Source of the DNA: Streptomyces violaceorubidus
GTDB taxonomy: Bacteria; Actinomycetota; Actinomycetes; Streptomycetales; Streptomycetaceae
Length of the DNA: 64,000 nt
NCBI RefSeq assembly: GCF_000717995.1
Contig: NZ_JODM01000008.1
Span: 112,437-176,436 of the forward strand
Direction of reading: 5' to 3'
Each line of letters starts with the position of its first letter. Position 1 is the first letter of the stretch. Positions 1 to 8,292 of the stretch are shown here, piece by piece. A program made the position numbers and the translations under genes. Under the pieces are notes generated by a model. It had not been told where the DNA came from. It made no database searches and saw only the letters and a list, made by a program, of their open reading frames with translations.

Positions 1-1056
1 TGGAACCCGGCGGTCCGCAAGGAGCTGGCCGCCCGGCTGCGCGCCGAGCGGCCGGACGTGGTGCACGTCCACAACGTCTTCCCGCTCCTGTCCCCGGCGG
101 TGCTGGCCGCCTGCGCCGACGCCGGGGTGCCCGCCGTCGCCACGCTGCACAACTACACGCAGGTCTGCCCGCCCGGCACGCTGCAACGCGAGGGGCGGCC
201 GTGCACCGAGTGCGTCGGGTCGACGCCGCTGCCCGCCGTCCGGCACGGCTGTTACCGCGGTTCCCGGCTGGCGACGGTGCCGCTCGCGGTCAGCCTGTCG
301 GCCAACCGGCGGCGCTGGTGGTCCGGTGTGGAGCGGTTCTTCTGCATCTCCGCGGCGCAGCGCGAGGTGCTGGTGCGGTCCGGCATGCCGGCCGGGCGGC
401 TGTCGGTGAAGCACAACTTCGTGCCCGAGCCGGAAGAGCGCCGCACGGGGGCCGGCGAGCAGCTGCTGTATCTCGGCCGGCTCGCCGAGGCCAAGGGCGT
501 ACGGCTGCTCATGACCGCCTGGGACGAGATCGCCGCGGGCGGAGGGGTCGGGGTCCCGCTCGTCGTCGCGGGCACGGGACCGCTGGAGCGCGAGGTGACC
601 GCCTGGGCGGCCGGCCGGGACGACGTGCGGTACGTCGGTCTGTACGACCCGCGGCAGTGCAGGCGGGCCCTCGCGCGGTCGGTGGCCGTGGTGGCTCCCT
701 CGACCTGGCTGGAGGCGTTCGGTCTGGTGGTCGTGGAGGCGATGGCGGCCGGGGTCCCGGCCGTCGCCGCCGGACACGGCGCCTTCGCCGAACTCGTCGA
801 GGACCGGGTGACGGGGCTGCTGCACCGGCCGGGCGAGCCCGCCTCGCTCGCGGCGTGTCTGCGCCGGATCACGGCGGAGCCGGACCGCAACCAGGAGATG
901 GGCCGGGCGGCCCGGCACCGGTACGAGCAGGGGTTCAGCCCGGCCGTCGGGCTGGAGCGCCTGCTGGAGGGGTACCGCACCGCGATCGCGGGGCGGTCGG
1001 CACTGGCTCGTGGCGGGGACACCCGCGCGGGCAGGGGGGATGGGGGCAGTAGATGA
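1..1056 (+). CDS. Glycosyltransferase family 4 (5' end outside window)
   Basis: This is a GT-B fold, GT4-type glycosyltransferase that would transfer a sugar from an NDP-sugar onto a growing glycan on the cytoplasmic side. The frame is open from base 1 with no stop, so the true start lies upstream; the GTG at 58 is internal because coding-like sequence precedes it. The C-terminal half carries the family signature: a LGRLAEAKG donor-domain opening, then the E-x7-E motif in EAFGLVVVEAMAAG. A Cys-rich patch (CPPG, CTEC) lies in the acceptor domain. The stop overlaps the next start by 4 bases (ATGA at 1053-1056), so it is translationally coupled to the methyltransferase. Acceptor and donor cannot be read from sequence. 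Confidence 0.88.
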   Translation, partial: WNPAVRKELAARLRAERPDVVHVHNVFPLLSPAVLAACADAGVPAVATLHNYTQVCPPGTLQREGRPCTECVGSTPLPAVRHGCYRGSRLATVPLAVSLSANRRRWWSGVERFFCISAAQREVLVRSGMPAGRLSVKHNFVPEPEERRTGAGEQLLYLGRLAEAKGVRLLMTAWDEIAAGGGVGVPLVVAGTGPLEREVTAWAAGRDDVRYVGLYDPRQCRRALARSVAVVAPSTWLEAFGLVVVEAMAAGVPAVAAGHGAFAELVEDRVTGLLHRPGEPASLAACLRRITAEPDRNQEMGRAARHRYEQGFSPAVGLERLLEGYRTAIAGRSALARGGDTRAGRGDGGSR

Positions 1057-2303
1057 CACGATGCCGACTCTGCGGTTCGGCGGCGATGGAGAGCGTCGTC
1101 GATCTCGGAGCGACTCCGCCGTGCGAGAGTTTCCTCGCCGCGGACCAACTGGACCGGCCGGAACCGGCGTACCCGCTGCACCTGCGGGTCTGCACCGACT
1201 GCTGGCTGGCGCAGATTCCCGCGCTGATCACGCCGGAGGAGACGTTCACGCAGTACGCGTACTTCTCCTCCTACTCGAGTTCCTGGGTGGAGCACGCGCG
1301 GACCTTCGTCACCGGCGCCGTGGAGCGGCTGGGCCTCGGCCCGGACGCCTTCGTCGTCGAGGTCGCGAGCAACGACGGGTACCTGCTGCGGCACATGGTG
1401 GACCGGGGGATCCGCTGCCTCGGCGTGGAGCCGTCGGTGAACGTCGGCGCGGCGGCCCGGGAGGCGGGCGTGCCCACGCTGACGGAGTTCCTGAGCCCGG
1501 ACACCGGTGCGGCGGTCCGCGCCGAGCACGGCCCGGCCGACCTGGTCGTGGCCAACAACGTGTACGCGCACATCCCGGACGTCATCGGGTTCACCAAGGG
1601 GCTGCGCGCCCTGGTGGCCGACGACGGCTGGGTCTCGATCGAGGTGCAGCACCTGCTGACGCTGATCGAGGAGAACCAGTACGACACGATCTACCACGAG
1701 CACTTCCAGTACTACACGGTCGCCTCCGCGATCCGGGCGCTGGCCAGTGGCGGACTCGCCCTCGTGGACGTCGAGTTGCTGCCCACGCACGGGGGGTCCG
1801 TCCGGCTGTGGGCCCGGCCGGCCGAGGTGGCCGGAGAGCCGGGCAGACGGGTGGCCGAGGTGCTGGACCGGGAGAAGGCGGCCGGACTGCGGGAGCTGTC
1901 CGGCTACACCGACTTCTCCGCCCGGGTGGCCAAGGTGCGCCGGGACCTGCTGCGGTTCCTGATCGAGGCGGCCGAGCGCGGTGAGACGGTGGTGGGCTAC
2001 GGGGCGCCCGGCAAGGGCAACACCCTGCTCAACCACTGCGGCATCCGGCCCGACCTGCTCCCCTACACGGTCGACCGCAACCCCTACAAGCACGGCAGGT
2101 ACACCCCGGGCACCCGCATCCCGATCCTGCCGCCCGAGCGGATCGCCGCCGACCGACCGGACTACGTCCTGGTCCTGCCGTGGAACCTGCGGGCCGAACT
2201 GGTCGAACAGCTCTCGTTCGTCCACGAGTGGGGCGGCCGGCTGGTGTTCCCCGTTCCGGAACTGAGCATCGTCGAGGCCGCGTCCCGAGAGGTCACAGCA
2301 TGA
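1053..2303 (+). CDS. NDP-sugar C-methyltransferase family protein
   Basis: This is a SAM-dependent methyltransferase of the three-part sugar C-methyltransferase family (TylCIII/NovU-like layout), 416 residues. The N-terminal zinc-binding domain shows Cys4/Cys7 and Cys47/Cys50. The Rossmann SAM site is EVASNDGY near residues 103-110. The C-terminal domain holds the GYGAPGKGN glycine-rich segment typical of this family. Such enzymes place a methyl branch on a 4-keto-sugar nucleotide. The gene overlaps both neighbours by 4 bases and sits directly before a sugar nucleotidyltransferase, which supports a role in making an unusual deoxysugar. The substrate is inferred, not seen. Confidence 0.85.
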   Translation: MTRCRLCGSAAMESVVDLGATPPCESFLAADQLDRPEPAYPLHLRVCTDCWLAQIPALITPEETFTQYAYFSSYSSSWVEHARTFVTGAVERLGLGPDAFVVEVASNDGYLLRHMVDRGIRCLGVEPSVNVGAAAREAGVPTLTEFLSPDTGAAVRAEHGPADLVVANNVYAHIPDVIGFTKGLRALVADDGWVSIEVQHLLTLIEENQYDTIYHEHFQYYTVASAIRALASGGLALVDVELLPTHGGSVRLWARPAEVAGEPGRRVAEVLDREKAAGLRELSGYTDFSARVAKVRRDLLRFLIEAAERGETVVGYGAPGKGNTLLNHCGIRPDLLPYTVDRNPYKHGRYTPGTRIPILPPERIAADRPDYVLVLPWNLRAELVEQLSFVHEWGGRLVFPVPELSIVEAASREVTA

Positions 2304-3109
2304 AGGTCGTACTGTTCTGCGGCGGTTACGGGATGCGGATGCGCGAGGGCGCCTTGGACGACGTGCCCAAGCCGATGGCGATGGTCGGTCCCCGGCCGCT
2401 GATCTGGCACGTGATGCGCTACTACGCGCACTTCGGGCACAGGGAGTTCATCCTGTGCCTGGGCTACGGCGCCCACCACATCAAGGACTTCTTCCTCAAC
2501 TACGAGGAGACGACGTCCAACGACTTCGTGCTGCGGGGCGGGCGGACCGAGTTGCTGTCCGCCGACATAGCCGACTGGACGATCACGTTCGCGCAGACCG
2601 GCATCGAGTCACCGATCGGGGAGCGTCTGCGCCGGGTGCGGCACCATCTGGACGGCGACGAGATGTTCCTCGCCAACTACGCCGACGTGCTCACGGACGC
2701 ACCCCTGCCGCAGATGATCGACTCCTTCGCGCGGCGGGACGCCGGGGCGTCGATGATGGTGGTGCCGCCGCAGTCCTCGTTCCACTGCGTGGACCTGGGC
2801 GAGGACGGTCTGGTGGGTGGCATCACCCCCGTGAGCGATCTGCCGCTGTGGGAGAACGGCGGCTACTTCGTGCTCCGTCAGGAGGTCTTCGACCACATCC
2901 CGGAGAACGGGGACCTGGTGGCCGACGGATGCACCGAACTGGCCAAGCGCGGACGGCTGGTGGCGCACCAGCACCGCGGCTTCTGGAAGCCCACGGACAC
3001 CGTGAAGGAGCGGGCCGCGCTCGATGCCGCCTACGCCCGGGGCGAGCGCCCGTGGGCCGTGTGGGAGCGGGACGGTGCCGGTGGGCCTGCCGGGGTGAGG
3101 ACCGCGTGA
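2300..3109 (+). CDS. Glucose-1-phosphate cytidylyltransferase-like sugar nucleotidyltransferase
   Basis: This is a 269-residue nucleotidyltransferase that would activate a sugar 1-phosphate with an NTP. The N-terminus has the GGYGMRMR and PKPMAMVG signature blocks, followed by the LIWHVMRYYAHFG segment characteristic of the RfbF (CTP:glucose-1-phosphate) branch. Later segments GGYFVLR and GFWKPTDT also follow RfbF. The usual YGDG metal-binding turn reads YADV here, so the exact metal ligands differ slightly from the type enzyme. I chose the ATG at 2300 because it overlaps the upstream stop by four bases. A CDP-glucose 4,6-dehydratase of the RfbG type was not seen in the window and may lie upstream. 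Confidence 0.82.
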   Translation: MKVVLFCGGYGMRMREGALDDVPKPMAMVGPRPLIWHVMRYYAHFGHREFILCLGYGAHHIKDFFLNYEETTSNDFVLRGGRTELLSADIADWTITFAQTGIESPIGERLRRVRHHLDGDEMFLANYADVLTDAPLPQMIDSFARRDAGASMMVVPPQSSFHCVDLGEDGLVGGITPVSDLPLWENGGYFVLRQEVFDHIPENGDLVADGCTELAKRGRLVAHQHRGFWKPTDTVKERAALDAAYARGERPWAVWERDGAGGPAGVRTA

Positions 3110-3753
3110 TCCCGCTCAGTGCCGGTCGCCCGGACCGGATCGTGGCGGTGGGCGCGCACTGCGACGACATCGCCATCGGCGCCGGCGGCACCCTGCTGAC
3201 GCTGTGCCTGGCACGGCCGGGCGTCCGCGTCGACGCGCTGGTGCTCTCCGGCGGTGGCGGCGAACGGGAGCGGGAGGAGCGGGCCGCGCTCGCCGCCTTC
3301 TGCCCGGAGGCGGACCTGCGGCTGACGGTGCTCAAGCTGCCGGACGGACGGATGCCGGCCCACTGGGAGGAGGCGAAGGCGGCGGTCGAGGAGCTGCGGG
3401 AGCGGACCGAACCGGACCTCGTCCTGTCCCCGCGCACCGACGACGCGCACCAGGACCACCGCGGCCTGGCGAAGCTGATGACCACCGCGTACCGCGACCA
3501 CCTCGTGCTCCGTTACGAGATCGTCAAGTGGGACGGCGACCTCGGCCGCCCGGCGGCGTACCAGCCGCTGACGCCGGAGGTCGCCGAGGAGAAGGTGCGG
3601 CTGCTTCAGGAGCACTACCCCTCGCAGCGGCACCGGCCCTGGTACGACCGGGAGGCCTTCCTGGGCCTGGCCCGGATCCGCGGCATCGAATGCCACGCCC
3701 GCTACGCCGAGGCGTTCGACGTCGCCAAACTCACTCTCAACCTGGGGGGTTGA
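3106..3753 (+). CDS. PIG-L family (LmbE-like) deacetylase
   Basis: This is a zinc-dependent N-deacetylase of the PIG-L/LmbE family, 215 residues, beginning at the GTG that overlaps the previous stop (GTGA). The two zinc motifs are visible: GAHCDD (His18, Asp20, Asp21) and HQDH (His115, His118). Family members remove acetyl from N-acetylglucosamine-type sugars, or from small thiol/sugar conjugates as in mycothiol synthesis. Inside a polysaccharide operon the likely role is to expose a free amine on a precursor sugar or the finished glycan. No signal peptide is present, so it acts in the cytoplasm. Confidence 0.85.
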   Translation: MIPLSAGRPDRIVAVGAHCDDIAIGAGGTLLTLCLARPGVRVDALVLSGGGGEREREERAALAAFCPEADLRLTVLKLPDGRMPAHWEEAKAAVEELRERTEPDLVLSPRTDDAHQDHRGLAKLMTTAYRDHLVLRYEIVKWDGDLGRPAAYQPLTPEVAEEKVRLLQEHYPSQRHRPWYDREAFLGLARIRGIECHARYAEAFDVAKLTLNLGG

Positions 3754-3756
3754 ACC

Positions 3757-4782
3757 TTGCGCGTACTGCTCACCGGACACCAGGGCTACCTGGGCACCGT
3801 GATGGCCCCGGTCCTCACGGCCGCCGGACACGAGGTCGTCGGGCTGGACGCCGGCCTGTTCGCCGACTGCGTCCTGGGACCGGCACCCGCCGATCCCCCG
3901 GGACTGCGGGTGGACCTGCGCGACCTGACCGCCGAGCACGTGGCCGGGGTGGACGCGGTGATCCACCTGGCCGCGCTCTCCAACGACCCGCTGGGATCGC
4001 TGGCGCCGGAGCTGACCTACGACATCAACCACCACGCGTCGGTGCGGCTGGCCCGGCTCGCCCGCGACGCCGGGGTGCAGCGCTTCCTGTACGCCTCGAC
4101 GTGCTCGGTCTACGGCGCCGCGGGCGGTGGCGACCTGGTGACCGAGGACGCCCCGCTGCGCCCGGTGACGCCGTACGCGGAGTCCAAGGTGCGGGTGGAG
4201 GACGATCTGCACGCGCTGTCCGACGGCGACTTCAGCCCGGTGTACATGCGCAACGCCACCGCCTTCGGCTACTCGCCCCGGCTGCGCGCGGACATCGTGC
4301 TGAACAACCTGGTGGGCCACGCCCTGCTGTCGGGCGAGGTGCTCGTGCTCTCCGACGGCACCCCGTGGCGCCCCCTGGTGCACGCCGCCGACATCGCCCG
4401 GGCCTTCGCCGCCGCGCTGGTCGCCCCGCGCGGGGCGGTGCACGACCGGGCGTTCAACATCGGCAGCGAGGTCAACAACGTCACGGTCGCCGAGATCGCC
4501 GAGGAGGTGGCCGCGGCGGTGTCCGGATCGAAGGTGGTGATCACCGGGGAGACGGGTGCCGATCCGCGCTCGTACCGGGTGGACTTCTCCCGGTTCCGGT
4601 CCGCGATCCCCGGCTTCGACTGCGAGTGGACGGTGCAGCAGGGCGCGCTCGAACTGGCCGACGCCTACCGCAAGCACGGGCTGACCCGGGAGGACTTCGA
4701 GCAGCGTTTCACCCGCCTCGCCGTGCTGCGCGCGGCCACCGCGGCCGGCGCCGTCGACGACACCCTGCGGTGGCGCCGATGA
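3757..4782 (+). CDS. NAD(P)-dependent sugar epimerase/dehydratase (extended SDR)
   Basis: This is an extended short-chain dehydrogenase acting on nucleotide sugars, 341 residues. The Rossmann glycine motif GHQGYLG is at residues 7-13 and the catalytic YxxxK is Tyr140/Lys144, preceded by the STCSVYG active-site serine region. The TTG start follows the upstream stop by three bases. It could be a 4,6-dehydratase, epimerase or 4-ketoreductase; the sequence does not separate these. Its place between an LmbE-type deacetylase and a DUF4910 protein suggests it works on the same modified sugar. Confidence 0.85.
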   Translation: MRVLLTGHQGYLGTVMAPVLTAAGHEVVGLDAGLFADCVLGPAPADPPGLRVDLRDLTAEHVAGVDAVIHLAALSNDPLGSLAPELTYDINHHASVRLARLARDAGVQRFLYASTCSVYGAAGGGDLVTEDAPLRPVTPYAESKVRVEDDLHALSDGDFSPVYMRNATAFGYSPRLRADIVLNNLVGHALLSGEVLVLSDGTPWRPLVHAADIARAFAAALVAPRGAVHDRAFNIGSEVNNVTVAEIAEEVAAAVSGSKVVITGETGADPRSYRVDFSRFRSAIPGFDCEWTVQQGALELADAYRKHGLTREDFEQRFTRLAVLRAATAAGAVDDTLRWRR

Positions 4783-6053
4783 CCGAGCCCGGGGAGGAGA
4801 TGTACGCCCTGGTGGAGCGGATGTACCCGCTGTGCCGGAGCATCACGGGCGACGGTGTGCGCGCGACCCTGCGGATCGTCGACGAGTACATCCCTCTGGA
4901 CGTGCACGAGGTACCGACCGGGACGCAGGTGCTCGACTGGACGGTGCCCAAGGAGTGGAACATCCGGGACGCGTACGTCGCCGACGCCGCCGGCCGCCGG
5001 GTCGTCGACTTCGCCGCGTCGAGCCTCCACGTGCTCGGCTACAGCGTGCCGGTGTCGGCGACCATGCCCCTGGCCGAGCTGCGCCCGCACCTGCACACCC
5101 TGCCGGAGCAGCCGTCCTGGGTGCCGTACCGCACGAGTTACTACCGGCCGGAGTGGGGTTTCTGTCTGGCCCAGGAGACGCTAGACGCGCTGCCGGAGGG
5201 CGACTACGAGGTCCGCATCGACTCCACGTTGGCGGACGGCCACCTCACCTACGCCGAGCACGTGGTGCCCGGGCAGGTGTCCGACGAGGTGATCGTCTCC
5301 TGCCACACCTGCCACCCGTCGCTGGCCAACGACAATCTGGCCGGTATCGCGGTGGCGACGTTCCTGGCCCGGGAGCTGGCGGAGCGCAACCCGTACTACA
5401 CCTACCGGTTCGTCTTCGCGCCCGGCACCATCGGGGCGATCACCTGGCTGGCCCGCAACCGGGAGCGGGTCGAGCGGGTCAGGCACGGCCTGGTGCTGGC
5501 CTGCGCGGGCGACCCGGGGCAGCTGACGTACAAGCAAAGCAGGCGCGGCGACGCGGAGATCGACCGGGTGCTGCGGCACGTGCTCACCGCGTCCGAACGC
5601 CCGCACCGCGTCACCCCCTTCACGCCCTACGGATACGACGAGCGGCAGTACTGCTCGCCCGGGTTCGACCTCCCGGTGGGCTCGCTCACCCGGACCCCGT
5701 ACGCGGGCTACCCCGAGTACCACACGTCGGCGGACAACCTGGACTTCGTCTCCCCGGCGGCGATGGCGGACACCCTCGCCGTCTGCCGCGAGGCGTTCGC
5801 CGTCCTCGACCGCAACCGGCGCTACGTCAACCTCAGTCCCTACGGGGAGCCGCAGTTGGGTCGGCGCGGGCTGTACGACTCGCTGGGCGGACGCAGCGAC
5901 GCCAAGCAGGCCCAGATGGCGATGCTCTGGGTGCTCAGCCTCTCCGACGGCGAGCACGGTCTGCTGGACGTGGCCGAGCGGTCGGGGCTGTCGTTCGACA
6001 CCGTCGCCGCGGCGGCCGACGCCCTGCACGGCGCCGGACTGATCAAGGCATGA
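4779..6053 (+). CDS. DUF4910/DUF2172 M28-like aminopeptidase-fold protein
   Basis: This is a 424-residue member of the DUF4910 family, which has an M28 zinc-aminopeptidase fold with an inserted domain and a C-terminal winged-helix-like tail. The likely metal segment is C-H-T-C-H-P-S at residues 175-181 followed by LANDN; a second cluster sits around YPEYHTSADN. The N-terminus (SITGDGVRATL) is typical. Members are recurrent in surface-polysaccharide clusters, but I know of no proven reaction there; hydrolysis of an amide on a sugar or aminoacyl substituent would fit an aminopeptidase fold. It overlaps both neighbours by ATGA. Confidence 0.82.
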   Translation: MTEPGEEMYALVERMYPLCRSITGDGVRATLRIVDEYIPLDVHEVPTGTQVLDWTVPKEWNIRDAYVADAAGRRVVDFAASSLHVLGYSVPVSATMPLAELRPHLHTLPEQPSWVPYRTSYYRPEWGFCLAQETLDALPEGDYEVRIDSTLADGHLTYAEHVVPGQVSDEVIVSCHTCHPSLANDNLAGIAVATFLARELAERNPYYTYRFVFAPGTIGAITWLARNRERVERVRHGLVLACAGDPGQLTYKQSRRGDAEIDRVLRHVLTASERPHRVTPFTPYGYDERQYCSPGFDLPVGSLTRTPYAGYPEYHTSADNLDFVSPAAMADTLAVCREAFAVLDRNRRYVNLSPYGEPQLGRRGLYDSLGGRSDAKQAQMAMLWVLSLSDGEHGLLDVAERSGLSFDTVAAAADALHGAGLIKA

Positions 6054-7348
6054 CGCCGATGACCGTCGAGGGGGAGAAGACGACGACACCGCCGGGGCCC
6101 GCCCGGCGGGGAGTCGTCGGCAGGCTGTCCTGGGGGCTGGCCGACCAGGCGGCCTCCAGCCTGTCCAACTTCGTGGTGGGCATCTACGTGGCCCGCTCGC
6201 TCGGGCTGACCGCGTTCGGGGTGTTCAGCCTCGCCTGGGTGACCTACGGCGTGGTCCTCAACGTCTCGCGCGGGCTGGCCACCGACCCTCTCGTGGTGCG
6301 CTTCAGCGCGGTGCCGGAGTCGTCCTGGCGCGGGGCGGTGGCCCGGGCGTCGGGTACCGCGCTCCTGGTCGGCACCGGGATCGGCACGGTGTCCGTGGCA
6401 GCCGGGATCGGCATCGGCGGCCAGGTGGGGGCCGCGTTCGCCGCGCTCGGCGTGGTACTGCCCGGGCTGCTGCTCCAGGACGCCTGGCGCTACTCGTTCT
6501 TCGCCGCCGGGGTCGGCCGCAAGGCGTTCGTCAACGACGTCGTGTGGGCCGTCGCGCTCGTGCCGGCCATGGTGGTGGCGGCCCGGGTGGGCACGGTGCC
6601 GGCCTTCCTGCTCGCCTGGGGCGCCTCCGCCGGGGTGGCCGCGGCGTACGGCTGGTTCCAGTCCGGGATCCGGCCCCGGCCGACCGGGGCCCGAAAGTGG
6701 CACCGCGACCACCGCGACCTCGGCTACCGCTACCTGGTCGAGAACGTCGGCGTCAGCGGCGCGAGCCAGATACGGGCCTACGGGCTCGGCGCGATCGTCG
6801 GCGTGGGTGCGGTGGGCGTGATCCGGGGGGCGGAGCTCCTGCTCGGCCCGTTCCTCGCCGTGCTGATGGGTCTGTCGCTGGTCACCGTGGCCGAGTCGGC
6901 GCGGGTGCTGCGGCAGGCCCCGGAGCGGCTCGGGAGGTTCTGCCTCCTGCTCGGCGCCGGGCAGAGTGCCGCCGCGCTGCTGTGGGGCGCGGCGCTGCTG
7001 CTGGTGCCGGACCGGCTCGGCGAGTTCGTGCTCGGCGACGTCTGGAGCGGCGCCTCGCATCTCATCGTGCCGGTCACGCTCAGCGTCGCGGGCGCCGGGC
7101 TCGGCACCGGGGCGGCGGCCGGGCTGCGGGCGCTCGCCGCGGCCCGGCGCAGTCTGCGCTGTCAGTTGTTCGCCTCCGCCTGCTATGTCGCCGGCGGGCT
7201 CGGAGGCGCGGTCGCGGGCGGCACGGTCGGTTCGGCCTGGGGCGCCGCCGCGGCGTCCGTCTGCGGTTCGGCCGTGTGGTGGCTGCAGTTGCGGGCCGCC
7301 CTGCGCGAGCGCGACCACCCTTCCCTTCCCGAAGTGAGGACCACATGA
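6050..7348 (+). CDS. Polysaccharide flippase-like integral membrane protein
   Basis: This is a polytopic membrane protein of 432 residues resembling Wzx/MATE-type lipid-linked oligosaccharide flippases. It has a short hydrophilic N-terminus (through about residue 30), then a series of roughly twelve hydrophobic segments rich in Gly/Ala/Val with Arg-rich cytosolic loops. The opening WGLADQAASSLSNFVVGIYVARSLG follows the flippase pattern of a helix with polar residues inside. It would move the assembled repeat unit across the membrane for export. ATG at 6050 overlaps the previous stop; a second ATG at 6059 is also possible. Confidence 0.8.
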   Translation: MTPMTVEGEKTTTPPGPARRGVVGRLSWGLADQAASSLSNFVVGIYVARSLGLTAFGVFSLAWVTYGVVLNVSRGLATDPLVVRFSAVPESSWRGAVARASGTALLVGTGIGTVSVAAGIGIGGQVGAAFAALGVVLPGLLLQDAWRYSFFAAGVGRKAFVNDVVWAVALVPAMVVAARVGTVPAFLLAWGASAGVAAAYGWFQSGIRPRPTGARKWHRDHRDLGYRYLVENVGVSGASQIRAYGLGAIVGVGAVGVIRGAELLLGPFLAVLMGLSLVTVAESARVLRQAPERLGRFCLLLGAGQSAAALLWGAALLLVPDRLGEFVLGDVWSGASHLIVPVTLSVAGAGLGTGAAAGLRALAAARRSLRCQLFASACYVAGGLGGAVAGGTVGSAWGAAAASVCGSAVWWLQLRAALRERDHPSLPEVRTT

Positions 7349-8292
7349 CCCCCCACCCCCGGCTGAGCATCGGCCTTCCCGTCTACAACGGCGAGGAGTA
7401 TCTGGCCGAGTCGCTGGACGCCCTCCTCGGGCAGACCTACGAGGACTTCGAACTGGTGATATCCGACAACGCGTCGAGGGACGGCACCGAGGACATCTGC
7501 CGCCGCTACGCCGCACGGGACTCCCGCGTCCGGTACATCCGGCTGCCCCGGAACATCGGCGCGGCCCCGAACCACAACCACGTGTTCACCCAGTGCCGCG
7601 GCGAGCTGTTCAAGTGGGCCTCGCACGACGACCTCTACGCCCGGGACCTGCTGCGCCGTTGCGTCGAGGCGCTGGACGAGCGGCCGGACGTGGTCCTCGC
7701 GCACAGCGGCCAGGCGGTCATCGACGGCGACGGCAAGGTGAAGGTCCCCTACGAGTACGCTCTCGCCACCGACTCCCCGCGCGCCCCGGAACGCTTCCGC
7801 AGCCTGCTGTTCGAGCCCGGGGGCGACGACTTCTACGGGGTGATGAGGGCCGATGTGCTGCGCCGGGTGAAGCCGCACGACAGCTACCACCACGCGGACC
7901 GCACCTTCGTCGCCGAGATCACCCTGCACGGCCCCTTCCACCAGGTGCCGGAGCTGCTGTACTTCCGCCGCGACCACCCCACCCGGGCCGAGCGGGCGAA
8001 CCCCTCCAAGCGTGCCCGGTGCGTCAACCTGGACCCGCGTCGGGCGGGCCCGCTGCATCCGACGCCACGGTTGCTCGCCGAGTACGTCTGGGGCTTCGCC
8101 TCGGCGATCGCACGGGCGCCGCTGTCCTCGGCCGACCGGCGCGCGTGCCACCGCCATCTGGCCGCGTGGCTGACCAGCCGCGTCCGGCCGGGTGCCGGCG
8201 AGCGGGTCGAGGACCGCGCCCCCGTCGACCCGGATCTGCTCACCGTGTCCGTCGACGAGCTGGTGGCCGGTCGCGAGCGGGGGCAGGCATGA
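7345..8292 (+). CDS. Glycosyltransferase family 2
   Basis: This is an inverting GT-A glycosyltransferase, 315 residues, with the family start LSIGLPVYNGEEYL. The nucleotide-binding aspartate lies in the SDNASRDGT segment and the metal-binding Asp-Asp in SHDDLY. It lacks transmembrane helices, so it is a soluble or peripheral cytoplasmic enzyme adding one sugar to a lipid-linked glycan. It is ATGA-coupled on both sides, directly after the flippase and before the pyruvyltransferase. Donor identity is unknown. Confidence 0.88.
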   Translation: MTPHPRLSIGLPVYNGEEYLAESLDALLGQTYEDFELVISDNASRDGTEDICRRYAARDSRVRYIRLPRNIGAAPNHNHVFTQCRGELFKWASHDDLYARDLLRRCVEALDERPDVVLAHSGQAVIDGDGKVKVPYEYALATDSPRAPERFRSLLFEPGGDDFYGVMRADVLRRVKPHDSYHHADRTFVAEITLHGPFHQVPELLYFRRDHPTRAERANPSKRARCVNLDPRRAGPLHPTPRLLAEYVWGFASAIARAPLSSADRRACHRHLAAWLTSRVRPGAGERVEDRAPVDPDLLTVSVDELVAGRERGQA

